The position numbers and the translations under genes were made by a program. A stretch of 64,000 nucleotides of DNA, taken from Tubiluchus corallicola. Its lineage: Eukaryota; Priapulida; Priapulimorpha; Priapulimorphida; Tubiluchidae. Positions 1-31,396 of the stretch are shown piece by piece (the first letter of the stretch is position 1; each line of letters starts with the position of its first letter). The DNA lies in the NCBI GenBank assembly GCA_030141605.1, contig JAQGDQ010000141.1, forward strand, positions 114,501 through 178,500, given 5' to 3'. Under the pieces are notes generated by a model. It saw only the letters and a list, made by a program, of their open reading frames with translations, was not told where the DNA came from and did not search any database.

Positions 1-196
1 CATACTTCCGTACAAGGATTTGCGTAATTTTTTTCATGAATTAGTAATGGCTACTGACAGCTTAAGGATTATATAATGTACATGTATAAAGAAAGAATTA
101 AAGAAAAAAGACTCGTTATATTGAATGTTGTCGATAATATCGAGTGAAAATAGGGGGTGCTGCAGTTCCGCAGTGCCTATACATGAGCCGCCACTG
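1..196 (+). mobile_element. hAT-like element, right end, cut by window edge
   Basis: This is identical to 7200-7395: the end of a 177-bp repeat unit followed by the terminal GAGCCGCCACTG. The left part lies outside the window. Confidence 0.8.
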
Positions 197-759
197 CACG
201 CATGTGTTCTGAATGTTATCTGTGGTGTGCATGTCGCTATAGTATTGATTTGCAACAATTTGTTGAAGATTTTGTACAGGAAATATTTAAACTTTTTTCA
301 TCACGTCAAAGTAATGCTCAGACATTACGATGGTTCACTAATGCTCCATCAAGTTTGAGATGTTCGTTAAGCTACAGCCATTACTTGGTGATTACGCCAA
401 TTATTTCCATTATAGCACTGCGAAAGATTTTACACCTTCCGTTCATGTCAAAATGTACAACTGCTTGCCGGAAATGATTAGCGGAAACGGAAAAACAGCT
501 TAATTGAGTTTTTACCTTCAACCATTTGTTTAGACATTAAATCACTTTCCCGTCCTTTTTTTAATTATATGGATATAATTAAACAATAGATCAATAGATA
601 TAAATACAATATATAGAAATCTAGATGAATCTACTCTTTAAGTTGTACATCAGTATCGTACCGGAATTAGTTATAATGACATGATACACAATTGAGCAAA
701 CCAATTGCTATACACTTGAGAATAATTTTAACTTAAAAGTCTAATGGAAAACTGTTGAT
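1..759 (+). repeat. near-identical duplicate of 7200-7968, copy 1
   Basis: Bases 1-759 match 7200-7968 almost perfectly apart from one 10-bp tandem insertion (ACACTTGAGA) in the other copy near 7921. The match covers the right end of a hAT-like element plus about 560 bp of flank, so it is a duplication of genomic sequence rather than two separate insertions. It may extend left of the window. Confidence 0.92.
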
Positions 760-1122
760 GTGCTTCTGGTTTACTGCTAAAAATGCTTATTTAGCCAAAA
801 AAAATTTTAAATTCTTAAGAAATTCTGTAGACGCACGTGCGTCAGTGCGCCCGCCTGCCAGCACCCATGCATGGAATACCGCCCAATATGGTGTGTACTC
901 ATATTTACAGTCAATGTGTCACTAGGCAGAATGTTAATAGGCTTAATTACAATAACACGAGTTTCTTTTATTTTAGTTCTGACTGTTTTATTTTAAAAGT
1001 CTCTCAGTTCTGAAACTTCTTTCGAAAATCCAACACAAATTTGGTCGAATTACATTTCGGCTTAGCTTAAGAACGCATCAACTATTATAAAAAATGAGAC
1101 TGCAATTCATGATTACTACCAT
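752..1122 (+). repeat. inverted-repeat arm, left (about 370 bp)
   Basis: This is the reverse complement of 3837-4212 with few differences. Shared landmarks are TTGATGTGCTTCT at the outer end, the CpG-rich block around ACGCACGTGCGTC, and ATTCATGATTACTACCAT at the inner end. It lies in the intron before the first visible IMPDH exon. Confidence 0.9.
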
Positions 1123-2819
1123 AAGCTCTTTAACTGATGAAAAACTCTTTATAAAGTCAAGTTTTAAGAAAAGATTTGAACTTTTCGTCATTACTTGAAC
1201 GAATTGGTAGATCCATAATTTTGGTGCTGCTACATTAAAACTATAAGATCCACATATGGCTAGATTATACTTTCACTGACTCTAGTAAACAGTTTTAAAA
1301 CCATCCCAATAGTAAACATTGCAATAGTGCCTGCAGTTGCAAGATCAAGTTCTTCTCATTCTTTTGTTAGTTATGTTATTTGAGAAAATATATACAGCTG
1401 CAATTTAGTTAATTTATACATACTGTAAGCTAGAATGCAACTGTTGTAATGTAAAAAACACTTCATCAACTATTTTTACTGTTATATGTATGTAAATACT
1501 ATATATGTATGTATATTGCTGTATATATGACTTAATTTATTGACTAAGTATTGGGCCTGTGATACTTAGGCAAGTGTATGATAATATCAGCTGTATAACA
1601 GAAGCCTACATGCTTGGGATGAATTGCGCTACATTTCCCACTGTTGATCAATATTATTCATGGTGCAGTAGAGCACTCTGTTATTCCGTGTCAGTGCAAA
1701 TGTAACGCAAGAAAAGCATCCATGCTGATGTGTATTGGAATGAAGGTAGACAGTTGCTATGGTATTTCAGACATTACGTGTTATTGACAATTTAAGGAAA
1801 GAATGTTTGCTGAAGAAGTATGGATTTAAGATGTGTTGCTAACCCCAGTTTTATCTTTCTAAAATAATGCAATTGCCCGATATTAATTTCATTGCAAAAA
1901 ATACTTCAATCACGACTTTACTAAGTGAAAAATTGCTGGTTTTGTATTCGAATGTTCAATGAACAAAGTCTGTAAAGTTACGTTCACCTGCAATCTTGCA
2001 TACAGTAGCTCTAATGTTAAATGCTAAATAAAATTAATGAATTGCCACATTATTTTATAATTTTATCGTTATAAGCAATTAAATATAATTGAAATGTCAA
2101 CTATAAAAATTATTAATTAATTATGGTCTTTTGCCAGTTTATCCATTGCCTGATAGTCTGCATAAATCAATATAGTTTGTTGTTGTAGGTATAAACTGCT
2201 GATGTGGAATTATAGACAAGAAAATTAAATAAAAGCTTGATTTGGCATTCACATGATCCTTAATAAAGTAGAAGCTTTTCTGCAACTTGGGTTCTAAGTA
2301 GGCCCTACCATTGTGTGCAGTAACACTTAGTATGGGTGCATGTGTGTAAGTGTGAGGTGATGTGATGTGTACATGTTTGGAATTAGGGGTGATCGTCGGA
2401 CGAGTTTTTTAGTGCGAATTTGATTTGAACCTAAAATTATACATTCGAATAATTCAGCACTTCAAGCACATTATGTTCTTCGTCATTAAAATGTGTGAAA
2501 CAGCATACAAATAGCACAATTTCGCTACAGTTTCTGTGCAGAATTTTTAATAGTGATTTTACTGCAGAACAAAATCAAGTACTGTGTATTATCTTTGTAA
2601 GACCACTTTCTACTTGTATGTATGCTTGTATGCAACAATTTTCTTGTTTTATTGAGCACCATAAATTTTTGCACATGAAAACTTTTGAGCTTGGAGGTCC
2701 AGCAAAATTCTTTTCTTGCTCGATTCATTAATCAAATATAAATTTCAAATGACTTAACTTGTTTTTTCTGTATCGCTTTTCTTAATACTGACTGACATGT
2801 GGCATTATTGTGCTTACAG
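1123..2819 (+). other. IMPDH intron, no further feature seen
   Basis: The sequence is AT-rich with short TATGTA-type tracts around 1485-1530. No exon resembling IMPDH residues 1-80 (for example a segment like SPMDTVTE) is visible, so those exons must be further left. Confidence 0.5.
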
Positions 2820-22063
<19,244 letters not shown>

Positions 22064-25000
22064 CACTAAATGTTACCAGTCGTCAATGTTCAGCTGACTG
22101 GACATGAGAAGTATTACTACATTCAATTTCTTGAGCAAGATGTCAACATTTTTGACTTCACAAATATATGGCCAGTCTCATACTTGAAAATATTAGCACA
22201 TTATGTGTAACGATGTAAATGTTTTAGTTTAACTTATCTACTTCTTAATTTTATGACAAACGTGGCAGTTGTTTGTGTTCTGTAATTTCTTTATTTGTTA
22301 TATATTTTCAGTTGTCACTTATTTTTTTAGTCTTGGTTTTAGTCTTCGACTCATTTTAGTCTTAGTTCATGGCCTGTGTGAAAAGCAAGCGCTTGATTTT
22401 TTTTGCGTTTAAAGAGTGAATTTCATTGTTATCGTTTTGCGATGTTGATAGCGAGTCACTGTTTAGTTGCTTTGGGTGTACTGGCCATTGTTATAAGAAG
22501 AAAAAATCATGTATATTGTTGTAATGTTAGTATAAAATAGGTATGCAATTGTGTTTTTGTTAAAATGTATATTATTTTGCAAAAGAAATTTTCTTTGTTT
22601 AGTTTATCAGGTTATTAATGCCTTATGCTCTTCTTTGGTATTTCAGGCTGCAACGTACTTATTTTAGAAATTTATTTTGTGTACCGTTGTACCTTCATAA
22701 CCGTTTGTATTGATAGTTTGTTATGAATTTTTGTTATTTTGACAGTATGTAATTTGGTATGTCAGTATTGAAATTTTACTTAGCATGGATTTGATTTGTA
22801 ATAAGTTAATTTATCAGAAATTTGTTTACAGAGTTAAATCCGTATAAAAAAATTCGTACTAGCAGTATTTTTCAGAAATTATGGTAAATAGTGGACAGCA
22901 GAGGAAGGGACACTTTCAACCATGTAGAATAATATAATTTTGAAAATAGTTAAAATTGCAAATTATGAAATATGCTGAGATTACCGAGGGTACTTCTTAA
23001 ATTTTATAATGTCTTTTTACTACCTACTCGAGCTTAATTTGACTCTGCTCTAACTTTTATTTTATCTTTTTACCTTTTTGTTTTTTATGACGAATGACAT
23101 GTCTATCATTTTGGTATTTTGTTCTTGATAACCAGCAATTATAAAATATGAAATGTGGTGTGCTGTAATATTCATAGAAATCCAGCCATTACTCGTATAG
23201 TTATGTGACAAACCTATTCTTTGTAATACTTATGAATTGAAAAATGACAGGTACTTGCTTGTAAAAATTTAAGGTGGGATCAATTAGCAGGTAAATGAGA
23301 ATATGTGATGCTTATGTTGAACTGTAAACTAGCTAAAAGTGGCGGCTCTTGTGTAGGCAGTGTTGAACTGCAGCACCCCCTATTTTCACTCAGTAGTATC
23401 GATAACACTCAATATAACGAGACTTTTTTCTTTAATTCTTTCTTTATACTTGTACATTATATAATCCTTGAGTTCAATGTCAGTAGCCGTTCCCTACTGA
23501 AATCTTTATAAATTATAAAATCTTATGAAATTATAAAAATCTTTCTGCGCGCTTCATAGTTCCAATGACGCGGTATATGGCTGTTGTGCACATGTGGCCA
23601 TGCGCACATGTCCGAGGTAAGAAGCTGCACGTTAGGTAGAGACAGCACTATCACTCAAGCAGTGCTGACCTTATTGTGCAAGTGTTTTTTACGAAATTTT
23701 CCTTTTATATGTTTGTTCCGTTTTTACAAAATATTCAAAAAATTGCGAAAAACTTTCTGAAGCGGCACCCCACTAATTTTAGCTACGAGCCGCCACTGCC
23801 AACTAGTAATGTAGCAGCATAATGTGCTGTCTCCATGCAAAAAGTCAAGAATCTCAAGGCCCCATGATTAAATGGTTAGTTCCCAAAATGTTAACAGCAT
23901 TAAATACAAAATGAGGATTTAGCATTAACTTCATCTGTAAATGGGATGTTTACATAGCTAGTTAAGCATAAATTGTTATTACTACAATTGCAATGCATTT
24001 ATAAGCAATCACATTCCGATTTATGGCAACTTCAAAGTGGCTTGTTTTTCTTCATTCTTTCTTTCGTTTTTGTACTTACAACCTTGATCCGTCCAGTGCA
24101 TAAATGCTTTACCCAAATTCAGTTCCAGATATGATTATTTTAGATCTGAAACATTTTAAAGAGTTGAGATTTTGTTAAATCATAAAATGCTACCTCATTG
24201 TTTATTAGACAACTTTACTAAAATACCAGAACAATAACCATACTTCTTGTGCAGTGAAACTTTGATTAACCAAACATTTAATTGTAATATTATACTCATT
24301 ATAAATTTGTAACTTAAGATATGCTAGTTTATATAAGTTACCATTTTTAGCTTCCTAGGCCCAGTTATCTAGGTAATTGATTGTTGAAAAAATTACAGCT
24401 GAAATATTCTTCACCTTACGCAGTTACGAGTTGCAAATTTTTCAGCAAGCACTATTTTCAAATTTCTGCAGTTGAAGTTTTTGCGGATGAGTTATACTGT
24501 AGTGGTGATTCAACTGCTTATTAATTGAGCATGTGATTCACTAATTTGAATTAGTAATAAATTATAAATAATAATAATATGAATAGTAATATGCAATAAA
24601 AATGACTGTGTTTATCATATTGTAACTATTCAAAAGTAGAACTATGTACTACTGTATGTTATTTGATAATGCTGTATATCAGAACTTTAACAGTACCTAC
24701 GGGTGCTTAGTAGGTATTTCAGTAGTTTTAAGCCGCTCATATTGTTAATAATTATTGACCAGTTTCTTTTTTTGTTGTTATATATTTACAAAAACAGTTG
24801 TCAAGTACAACTAGAAACGAAATGTTGAAATCGACTAATGAATTTCAAATATTTTTCCTTTTTAATGCACTTGTTAACATTTTAGAGATTCTTTATCTTA
24901 AAAATGATGGACTCTTTTTGCTTTATAGATTTCTTGATGCAATGTGTTCATTTGTACTGGAATTTAATAAACTTATAGAAGAACATTTTTATTATACAAA

Positions 25001-25380
25001 ATATGTACCACCTCAAAAACCTGCATATTGCTCTTCTGTGTGTTTATCACAGCCTAATTTATTTCTATTAAAATTTTGTACTAACTGTGCCACATCTTGT
25101 CAGTCAGGTTTCATTATCATTGTGAAATGTGTGATGATCAAGACAGTGTAGTATGAAGATGATTGTTATTCTAAACAGTTGTATACCAGTATTCTTTATG
25201 TATGCTGTACATGCAGCCTGTAGGTTGGATCAGATGAAAGCAATGATTAATCTTGCTGCTCATGCGTGAAATTACATTCCAGTTTCTGTTAAATGCTCAT
25301 TGTTCTTGTTGGATACATGTAATTTATCTTAGTTGGATACCTGTAATTTATCTTAGTATGTGTCGTATTGTATTTTTCTA
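22064..25380 (+). other. IMPDH 3' UTR and downstream DNA
   Basis: No gene is supported here. The AT-rich sequence includes a reversed hAT-like element at 23337-23808. Candidate poly(A) signals AATAAA occur at 24595 and 25381. A 117-codon frame at 24798-25151 lacks any family feature and I regard it as chance. Confidence 0.5.
23337..23808 (-). mobile_element. hAT-like element, single-unit copy, reversed
   Basis: It has the same GTGGCGGCTC ends as 6249-7395 and corresponding interior (GGGGTGCTGC, ATTATATAATG) but only one repeat unit, and it is more diverged. One terminal C has become A at 23337. The flanks share AACTAG but no clean 8-bp duplication. It lies just downstream of the IMPDH coding region. 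Confidence 0.75.
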
Positions 25381-25386
25381 AATAAA
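25381..25386 (+). promoter_or_regulatory. candidate poly(A) signal for IMPDH
   Basis: An AATAAA hexamer is followed by a T/G-rich stretch (TTGGTCTTTAAATGG). It is the last good signal before the convergent ATP5PO gene. An alternative AATAAA lies at 24595-24600. The 3' end is not fixed by the sequence. Confidence 0.35.
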
Positions 25387-25797
25387 ATACTTGGTCTTTA
25401 AATGGTATCTCTTATATCTTTACAGCAGCATTGCTGTTTGCTTTTTTGTCTGGTTTTTGTGTTTGTCTATTGCTAAGAAGGTTTTGCGCTACTGGATACA
25501 AGACTAAAGAAAGCATATTGTTATTATTCAAGCAAAAACAAACAGAATATTAACAGCAATATTCAAAATGGAGGTATCTTTAATATGCATTTTGGTCAAC
25601 TGATTCTTATTCTGTCAAATACTCTCAAAATATTCTCAAATAAAATCAGACTCCAAATATTGGATCAGACGTTTGCGTAAGAAGCAATGCACCTTTTGCC
25701 TACACTTACAAATGCTATTTAACTGTTGACTGACTTATAGTTTGATGAACAGAACTGAATGACGTAACTACACAACGAGCTCAGTCATTAGTGACAA

Positions 25798-25803
25798 TTT
25801 AAT
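25798..25803 (-). promoter_or_regulatory. candidate poly(A) signal for ATP5PO
   Basis: ATTAAA on the minus strand lies about 100 nt past the ATP5PO stop. It is the commonest variant of the AATAAA signal. It leaves roughly 400 bp between the two convergent gene ends if both calls are right. Confidence 0.4.
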
Positions 25804-25903
25804 GGAAAACAATGTCGGAAAATTACCGTTATTAAACTAATAACAACCGTGACTGTGCTACTGCACATGGTTAATAAACGATTGTGCAATTCCTAAAGTT
25901 ATT

Positions 25904-26462
25904 TTAAACAGGCTGTTTAATCAAGTCTGTGTATGCCTTTATCTTGGTTGAAATGGATAGATCAACATATTTATCTCCTATGCTCACTAACATGCCTCCT
26001 ATAATTGCCGGATCAACTTTAGTTTCTAACTGCAGTGTTTGCCCCTTTTCCAGGAACCCTTGTAAAACGGTCTTCAGCTCCTTCAAGGGTTCGGCTTCGA
26101 GAGGCTTCGCAGTGACAACTTCACAGAGAATCTCCCCCCTCACAGCGCTCATGATCTTCGCAAAAGCTCTGAGCACTCCAGCGGCATTCTGCAGTCTGCC
26201 ATTCTCAGCCATCAACGCGAACAGGTTCGTCGTAATCTGGCTACATTTTTCTTTCTTCAGTACCTCTTCTATTGCTGCTTTTTTATCTTGTTTTTTAAGA
26301 AGCGGATTTTTCAAGAATGCGTCAAATTTCTTGTTTTCCTTGATAATGTTTGAAATGCCAATAAGTTCCTTCTCTACTGCTTCAACTTTCTTCTCTTTTA
26401 CAGCAGCACTATAAAGAGCATGAGCATACCGTCCTTCAGTTCCATAAACCTGGACCGGTGCC
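25904..26462 (-). CDS. ATP5PO: ATP5PO exon 2 (coding), last
   Basis: This long exon runs from a TTTTTCAG acceptor (on the minus strand) to the TAA stop, encoding residues 24-209. One leading base completes an Arg codon split by the intron. Confidence 0.96.
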
Positions 26463-27342
26463 CTGAAAAATTACTAATTACAGTGACTACTAATAGTCAT
26501 AGTACTATATAGTCATAAACTAAAAATAGGATAACTAAAAAAGTAATCACTACCGTTACACTGAAAAAGTAATCCTTACATTTAATATTATTTTAAGGGG
26601 AAAACAGGATGATTTTTCATATCCTACATATTTTGAAGCGCAATAAAAAGTATACATTTTGACACCTATAATAATGCCAAAGCGATTTTCACAATTAGAT
26701 AATACAAGTTAATTAACGACAGGTGAGGACAACAAATGATAACGTTGCAACTGAACATAATTTTCAATAGCAGGAACGTTCCATGAACATGTTGAATGTG
26801 TTTGGAAAAGCAAAAACTAAGCACGCTGTACAACATTCAGTGTGATACACAAAAACTCGGCAAATTTTTAAAATTTAAATGACATGTTTATCACTGTGCT
26901 CATGCACGAGTTCCCGAATGCGTCCACTACCATCACTACTGAACAAGTCTCTGAACTGAAAGGTACAGCACCTGTTTTTCGTGCGACACATTTCCCAGAC
27001 ACAAGTGCTAGTGTCCATCGAATGGCGAACTACATGCAACAGCGAAGAGCTAGTAGGCTAATTGCAAAATTATATTTCTTTGGAAATAATTCTTTCACAC
27101 AAGTCATTCTTGAAAAAATAGTATGTTCCCTTTCAAAGGTTTATAGATTAGATTGTTGTACCAGTTAAAATGGGACCCAGTTTTCGCTTAAACAAGACCT
27201 ACATGTAGATGACCATGCAATATATCATTTAATGACTAGCACATTGCACCACAAACAAAAATGAAAACTACCTTGCCAAGGCTGCAGAAATACTTGATGT
27301 GCTCAACGATCGCACTGCTTGCCCAAATCTTGCTGAAGCCAT
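25904..27342 (-). CDS. ATP5PO: ATP synthase peripheral stalk subunit OSCP, mitochondrial
   Basis: OSCP (oligomycin sensitivity-conferring protein) links the top of the F1 head to the peripheral stalk of mitochondrial F1Fo ATP synthase and belongs to the delta/OSCP family. The join is complement(25904-26462, 27272-27342): 630 nt, 209 residues plus TAA, close to the usual ~213. The N-terminus MASARFGQAVRSLSTSSIS is Arg/Ser-rich without acidic residues, as expected of a mitochondrial presequence. The mature start RAPVQVYGTEGRYAHALYSA matches the family. The C-terminal domain has TTNLFALMAENGRL, MSAVRGEI, VDPAIIGGMLVSIGDKYVD and a terminal KIKA helix. The start is the first ATG after an in-frame TGA in the same exon. 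There are only two coding exons, in contrast to the intron-rich IMPDH gene it faces. It looks functional. Confidence 0.97.
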
Positions 27343-27366
27343 TTCAGTCGAGCTATCAAATCATAT
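27272..27366 (-). CDS. ATP5PO: ATP5PO exon with start codon
   Basis: Coding bases are 27342 down to 27272 (23 codons plus two bases), with donor GTAGTT. Bases 27343-27366 are 5' UTR, with an in-frame TGA above the ATG. An ACATTTTCAG acceptor at 27367 shows that at least one non-coding exon lies further upstream. Confidence 0.92.
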
Positions 27367-27419
27367 CTGAAAATGTAAATTTAATTATTTTTTTATTATT
27401 GAAACTGTAGCTGATAATA

Positions 27420-27770
27420 CACTCATATTTCCGTTTGCCGAACCTCGGACAAATCTGGACCAAGGATATTGGAAGAATCAGACAAAATCTGGACAGTTAA
27501 AAAGTCCCGCATACTACAGATGCAGTCCGTTGTTTCACGAGCTGATCGCTAGCTGGAAGGCCGTCACTTTCTTTATATCTGTGTAGCCACATGTATATCT
27601 CTATATATAAAAATATAGAAGCAATTATGCAGATTTATTTGAGTCAATTGCCGACAGTTTTTATATACTTTTGCACAGAAGCTGCCGGTACTAGACATTT
27701 TTGAGACAATTAGACGATTGATTCTACATTACTGTGAGTCTAGGTGCTAGTGCTAGGTATATCTGAATGA
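27420..27770 (+). mobile_element. MITE copy, same family as 9054-9474
   Basis: It begins CACTCATATTTCCGTTTGCC and continues with the shared TGTTTCACGAGCTGATCGCTA and TTATATACTTTTGCACAGAA blocks, in the opposite orientation to the 9054 copy. The right end is not clear. It lies in the ATP5PO 5' intron. Confidence 0.65.
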
Positions 27771-28375
27771 CAGTCATTCATCTAAAACTGACGGCCAGAA
27801 AAAATAAGCATAATGTGAAGTCACAGAGTCAAAATTTGCATTATTTAGTTTTGGAACCTATTTACAGACTGGCAAAGTTACGAATTTTGTGATACACCAT
27901 TATATTGAATTGCAAAGCCAACCATGGTAATAATTTTAGTTTAAAGGAGGTGAAAATCTACAGCACAATAGCACAAAAATTTAATGATAACAACAATATT
28001 AATATTCACAAGTGTTTTGATGACAGCCAAACCAGTAAATGTTGAGCTAGTTATGTTATTCCGCTTGACCAAGTTCTCACTAATGATTAAAATAATAAAT
28101 GCAGTTTTACACTACAAGCCGCCAGGACCGCATAATTAATGAGATGACCAAATGCGGATCTGATGAGCCGCTAGGTCAACTGTTCCGAATCCGCGGAATT
28201 CGCAGATTCAAGAGTTGCATAGTTAAGGAAGGATACAAGGAGTCAGTAAATCATGATTCCGCCCATTTCTAATGGCCACTATCCAGTCCCTGCTACCTAG
28301 GAGCGTCATTGCATTTAAATGGATATCACTAAAGAGTAACTAGAGTCAGCCAATCAAGTTAGAACATAGATATAA

Positions 28376-29109
28376 GCTTAGCCGGCGCTATTACACTTTC
28401 GCACCGCCTAGCTTTTTATAGGTTATTACGCGTTTTTAGGCTCGTAAGTCATCATTCTATTATTCTTACGTCATCAGTGAATGTTTCCGCTAATCTAATT
28501 GTAATTTAATCCTATTTAGGCATAATTACCAATAATTACGCTGTATTCACAGTTCGACACAGTATCGCCATCTTGTTTGTGTGTGTGGTCACGTGACGAA
28601 TTTCGTACTAGTTTATGCATTATCAGGGCCTAGCTTAAAAGCACGTGACACACTTTCATCTTCACCGCATTTACGAAATAAAGAAAAAACTTTACTTTTT
28701 TTATAATCTAATAGTAATAATACTACAGCAATAAATAAAATTAATGATAAATAACTGTTCCGTTCCAGGCCCACCCGCGATACGATACAAACTCTCGTAG
28801 ATGTAACCCTAATAATCATAAATTATGCGAAGAAACTAAAAATACAGGTTAAGGGCCATCACGTCAATGCGCGAGAGCGACTGCGCAGCAGTGATGTAAA
28901 CACGGTTATTCACGTGCAGCTTTTAATGGCGGCTGTAGGTAAGTAATGCATGATTTTAATCTGGACTTATAAAGCGTACGCCGCAATAATATTATGGGAA
29001 TATGGTGTATACTACGCCTGTTGGTCTGCTTTCTGGCCTGCAGGCGTGAAAACAACCAATAGGCCAGGAAAAGCTAGGCGGTGCGAAAGTGTAATAGCGC
29101 CGCTTAGCC
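28376..29109. mobile_element. 718-bp TIR element with 8-bp target duplication
   Basis: Bases 28384-28416 and 29069-29101 are a perfect 33-bp inverted repeat starting GGCGCTATTACACTTTCG. They are flanked directly by GCTTAGCC on both sides (28376-28383 and 29102-29109), an exact 8-bp duplication. The interior (28384-29101) has no transposase, so the element is non-autonomous. Perfect TIRs suggest a young insertion. The 8-bp target site fits hAT, MULE, Merlin or P-type elements; the GG terminus is unlike the usual hAT CAG. Confidence 0.9.
28588..28597. promoter_or_regulatory. E-box palindrome GTCACGTGAC
   Basis: This perfect 10-bp palindrome of the USF/MITF-TFE type lies inside the TIR element. 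Two more CACGTG cores lie at 28642 and 28911. An ATGGCG start-site-like motif lies nearby on the minus strand (about 28566-28575) and another on the plus strand (28926). Function is inferred. Confidence 0.4.
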
Positions 29110-29291
29110 TAGCAGTTACATGTTCATCATACTTATCATAATATCTGATCTACATCGCAGTAATTCTGTACAGGCAAGTATTCTTTCACTAAATGCAGCC
29201 ACCATGTTTTGAACATGAAAACTCATACTTTTTAATTACAGAAACTAAAATGCTTAAATATGAAACAAAAATTATTAAAAAATAACCTTAC

Positions 29292-29402
29292 CGAAAGGCA
29301 ATGTTAGCAAAAATTTTGTCAGCGGCAATAGGAAAAATCTTTGAAAAGCCACAGATGAGAGCGTACAGTGCGGACTTGCGTTTTTCGCTGCGCCTGCTCT
29401 GC
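29292..29402 (-). other. candidate ATP5PO 5' non-coding exon
   Basis: On the minus strand a GC-richer stretch (with GCGCAGCG) ends in TTTCG before a strong GTAAGG donor. It lies 1.9 kb upstream of the acceptor at 27367 and right beside a hAT MITE. A rival first exon, ending at a GTAAGA donor near 28470 inside the TIR element, is equally possible by eye. A transcript would decide. Confidence 0.3.
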
Positions 29403-29436
29403 TAAGAGTGCCCTTGTCTGCTAAATACTATTAGGA

Positions 29437-29724
29437 CAGTGGTTCCCAACCTTTTCCTTGCCAAGTACCCGTTCTAAATGTGGCGATCTTCAGCGTACCC
29501 CCACCTGATATTTTTCAACAAATCGTTTGAAAAACCAGTTTCCAGAAAACAACGATTAATATTATCGACATTTTTTTGTTTTAACCTGCAACTTGGTGTA
29601 TTTTACCCTTTTCACCGGCTACAGAAAGAAAAAAATGTGTCGATCTGACACACCTTCTGCGTACCCCTGGCATTGCTGTTGCGTACCCCCAGGGGGTACC
29701 CGTACCCCCGGTTGGGAACCACTG
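29437..29724. mobile_element. 288-bp hAT MITE
   Basis: The TIRs CAGTGGTTCCCAACC are of the well-known hAT (Charlie-like) type. Both sides carry the exact 8-bp target duplication TATTAGGA (29429-29436 and 29725-29732). The interior includes the imperfect palindrome around CCCAGGGGGTACCCG. No coding sequence. Confidence 0.95.
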
Positions 29725-29732
29725 TATTAGGA

Positions 29733-30792
29733 TTATCTGCCCCGGATGTAGAAAGAAAAATGTGTAACGCATCAATCATAAAAAATTTAATTACTTCTCT
29801 TATCTGACTTGTTTATACGTTGTTGTGCAATTTTGAAGACCTCTTTGAGTAGAATGATTTCTCAGATGCAGTGACATTTCATAACTTATAATTATTTGCC
29901 GCTGCTTCGTGATACACTCCTATAACAGGCCAAATATGAGACTCCAAAATCTTAAAGAAAGCACCTATATCGCAGCCTAGTAGTGCCTACTCATAATAAA
30001 TTACGTGTTAACAGCTGAAGGCAGAATTTGTATATGAGGGAAAACAATGTGCATGCTCAATCACAGATTACCCGACCAAAAAAATAATATAGTTGACACT
30101 ATGTGTACAATGTATATTTTTTAGAACCGACTAAGATGAATGTCTAAATTAGTAACTGCTTGATAATTTCATTCCATTTTACAAAAAATGTTTAAATTGT
30201 TGAGAGTACAACTCGACTCTGGTAGGAGAAACCTCAATTTGCGAGCTTTTATTGTTTGAATTAAAGCTCGAACAGTGAGGAGACTGACGACATTTAGACT
30301 AGTCATAACTGAAGTAGAATTGCTATTTCTGAGTAACATGTTTGAGTATTTCGCAGTAATGAAAGGCACATGAATCCGAGGATCTATTTTGCATGGATTC
30401 AATTTCCTGTGACATAAAGTTATCAACACAGAATTTAGGAAGGCGAGGATTAAAAGCTGCATTAAAGCCATGTAGTTTTTAAAAAAGAAAGCTTTTATAA
30501 AGGTTTTGAGTAAATCTGTGAGCCAAGTATTTTATCATTAATCATGATCTAACAACTTATTTTCATTAATGCGAAGGCATACAATGCACCGTAGGTACGT
30601 TTCATTTCTCATAATTTGTGTAAGACTGACCAACTTAGTGACTGCACTTTTGCAAAGTGGTAGCAGGCTGGCTATCTGTTCATTTATAATGTATTTCCAC
30701 TAACTGGGATCAGTCTGAAAGCAAAGCAAAAGTAAATTACTTATAAAATAAATATAATAATAATGGTCAAGCAAAATAATTTCTGTAACAGG

Positions 30793-30868
<76 letters not shown>

Positions 30869-31396
30869 GACTAATAATTAGTCATTGTTGTTAATAAGTT
30901 AAATTTTGTCAGGACTGTGGGTGTTCTAGTTTCGTTGTGCATTAACTATTAATTTTGCTTTATGATCATTGTTCTGTTGACAGAGACGGTAAAAGGATAT
31001 GCTAATTAGGCCTGTTTATTAACAAAGTGCAATCCTTTTCATTGCAATGTACCATCCACTCTGATGCCAATTAAGCCAGTAATGAAACTATCATGTATAG
31101 TTTCAGTTGTAAGGATTAGTGTAAAAAACTAATAAGAAATAAATATTTAAACAGACAACATCTTCACACAAAGTAGTAATTTCGAAACTTATGAAAACAA
31201 CTGGCAATTTGTGACTGGTATAAAATTAATGCTGATTTTCACGCAATATACTACCGTTAACAATCTAATCTTGCTTTATTTTCGAAAGGTTAGATGGCAG
31301 CACAATGGATAAATTTCGCGCGTCGGGATACCACGTGATTCATGTAAACATCAACACGCATGCATGGCATGCTTTTCTGAAGTGGTGCCTAGATTT
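29733..31396. other. intergenic, no gene seen
   Basis: AT-rich sequence with one AAT microsatellite (30794-30868). No conserved frame is supported on either strand. Short frames near 30169-30471 look random. Confidence 0.45.
30794..30868 (+). repeat. (AAT)n microsatellite
   Basis: About 25 perfect ATA/AAT triplets. Confidence 0.97.

Noticed and set aside
24798-25151. 117-codon plus-strand frame downstream of IMPDH
   Set aside because: AT-driven composition (Phe/Leu/Asn), no motif, and it falls in the presumed 3' UTR.
28926-28938. ATGGCGGCTGTAG before GTAAGT as the start codon of a host gene (MAAV)
   Set aside because: It lies within the 718-bp TIR element and no partner exon was found; kept only as a promoter-like motif in the findings.
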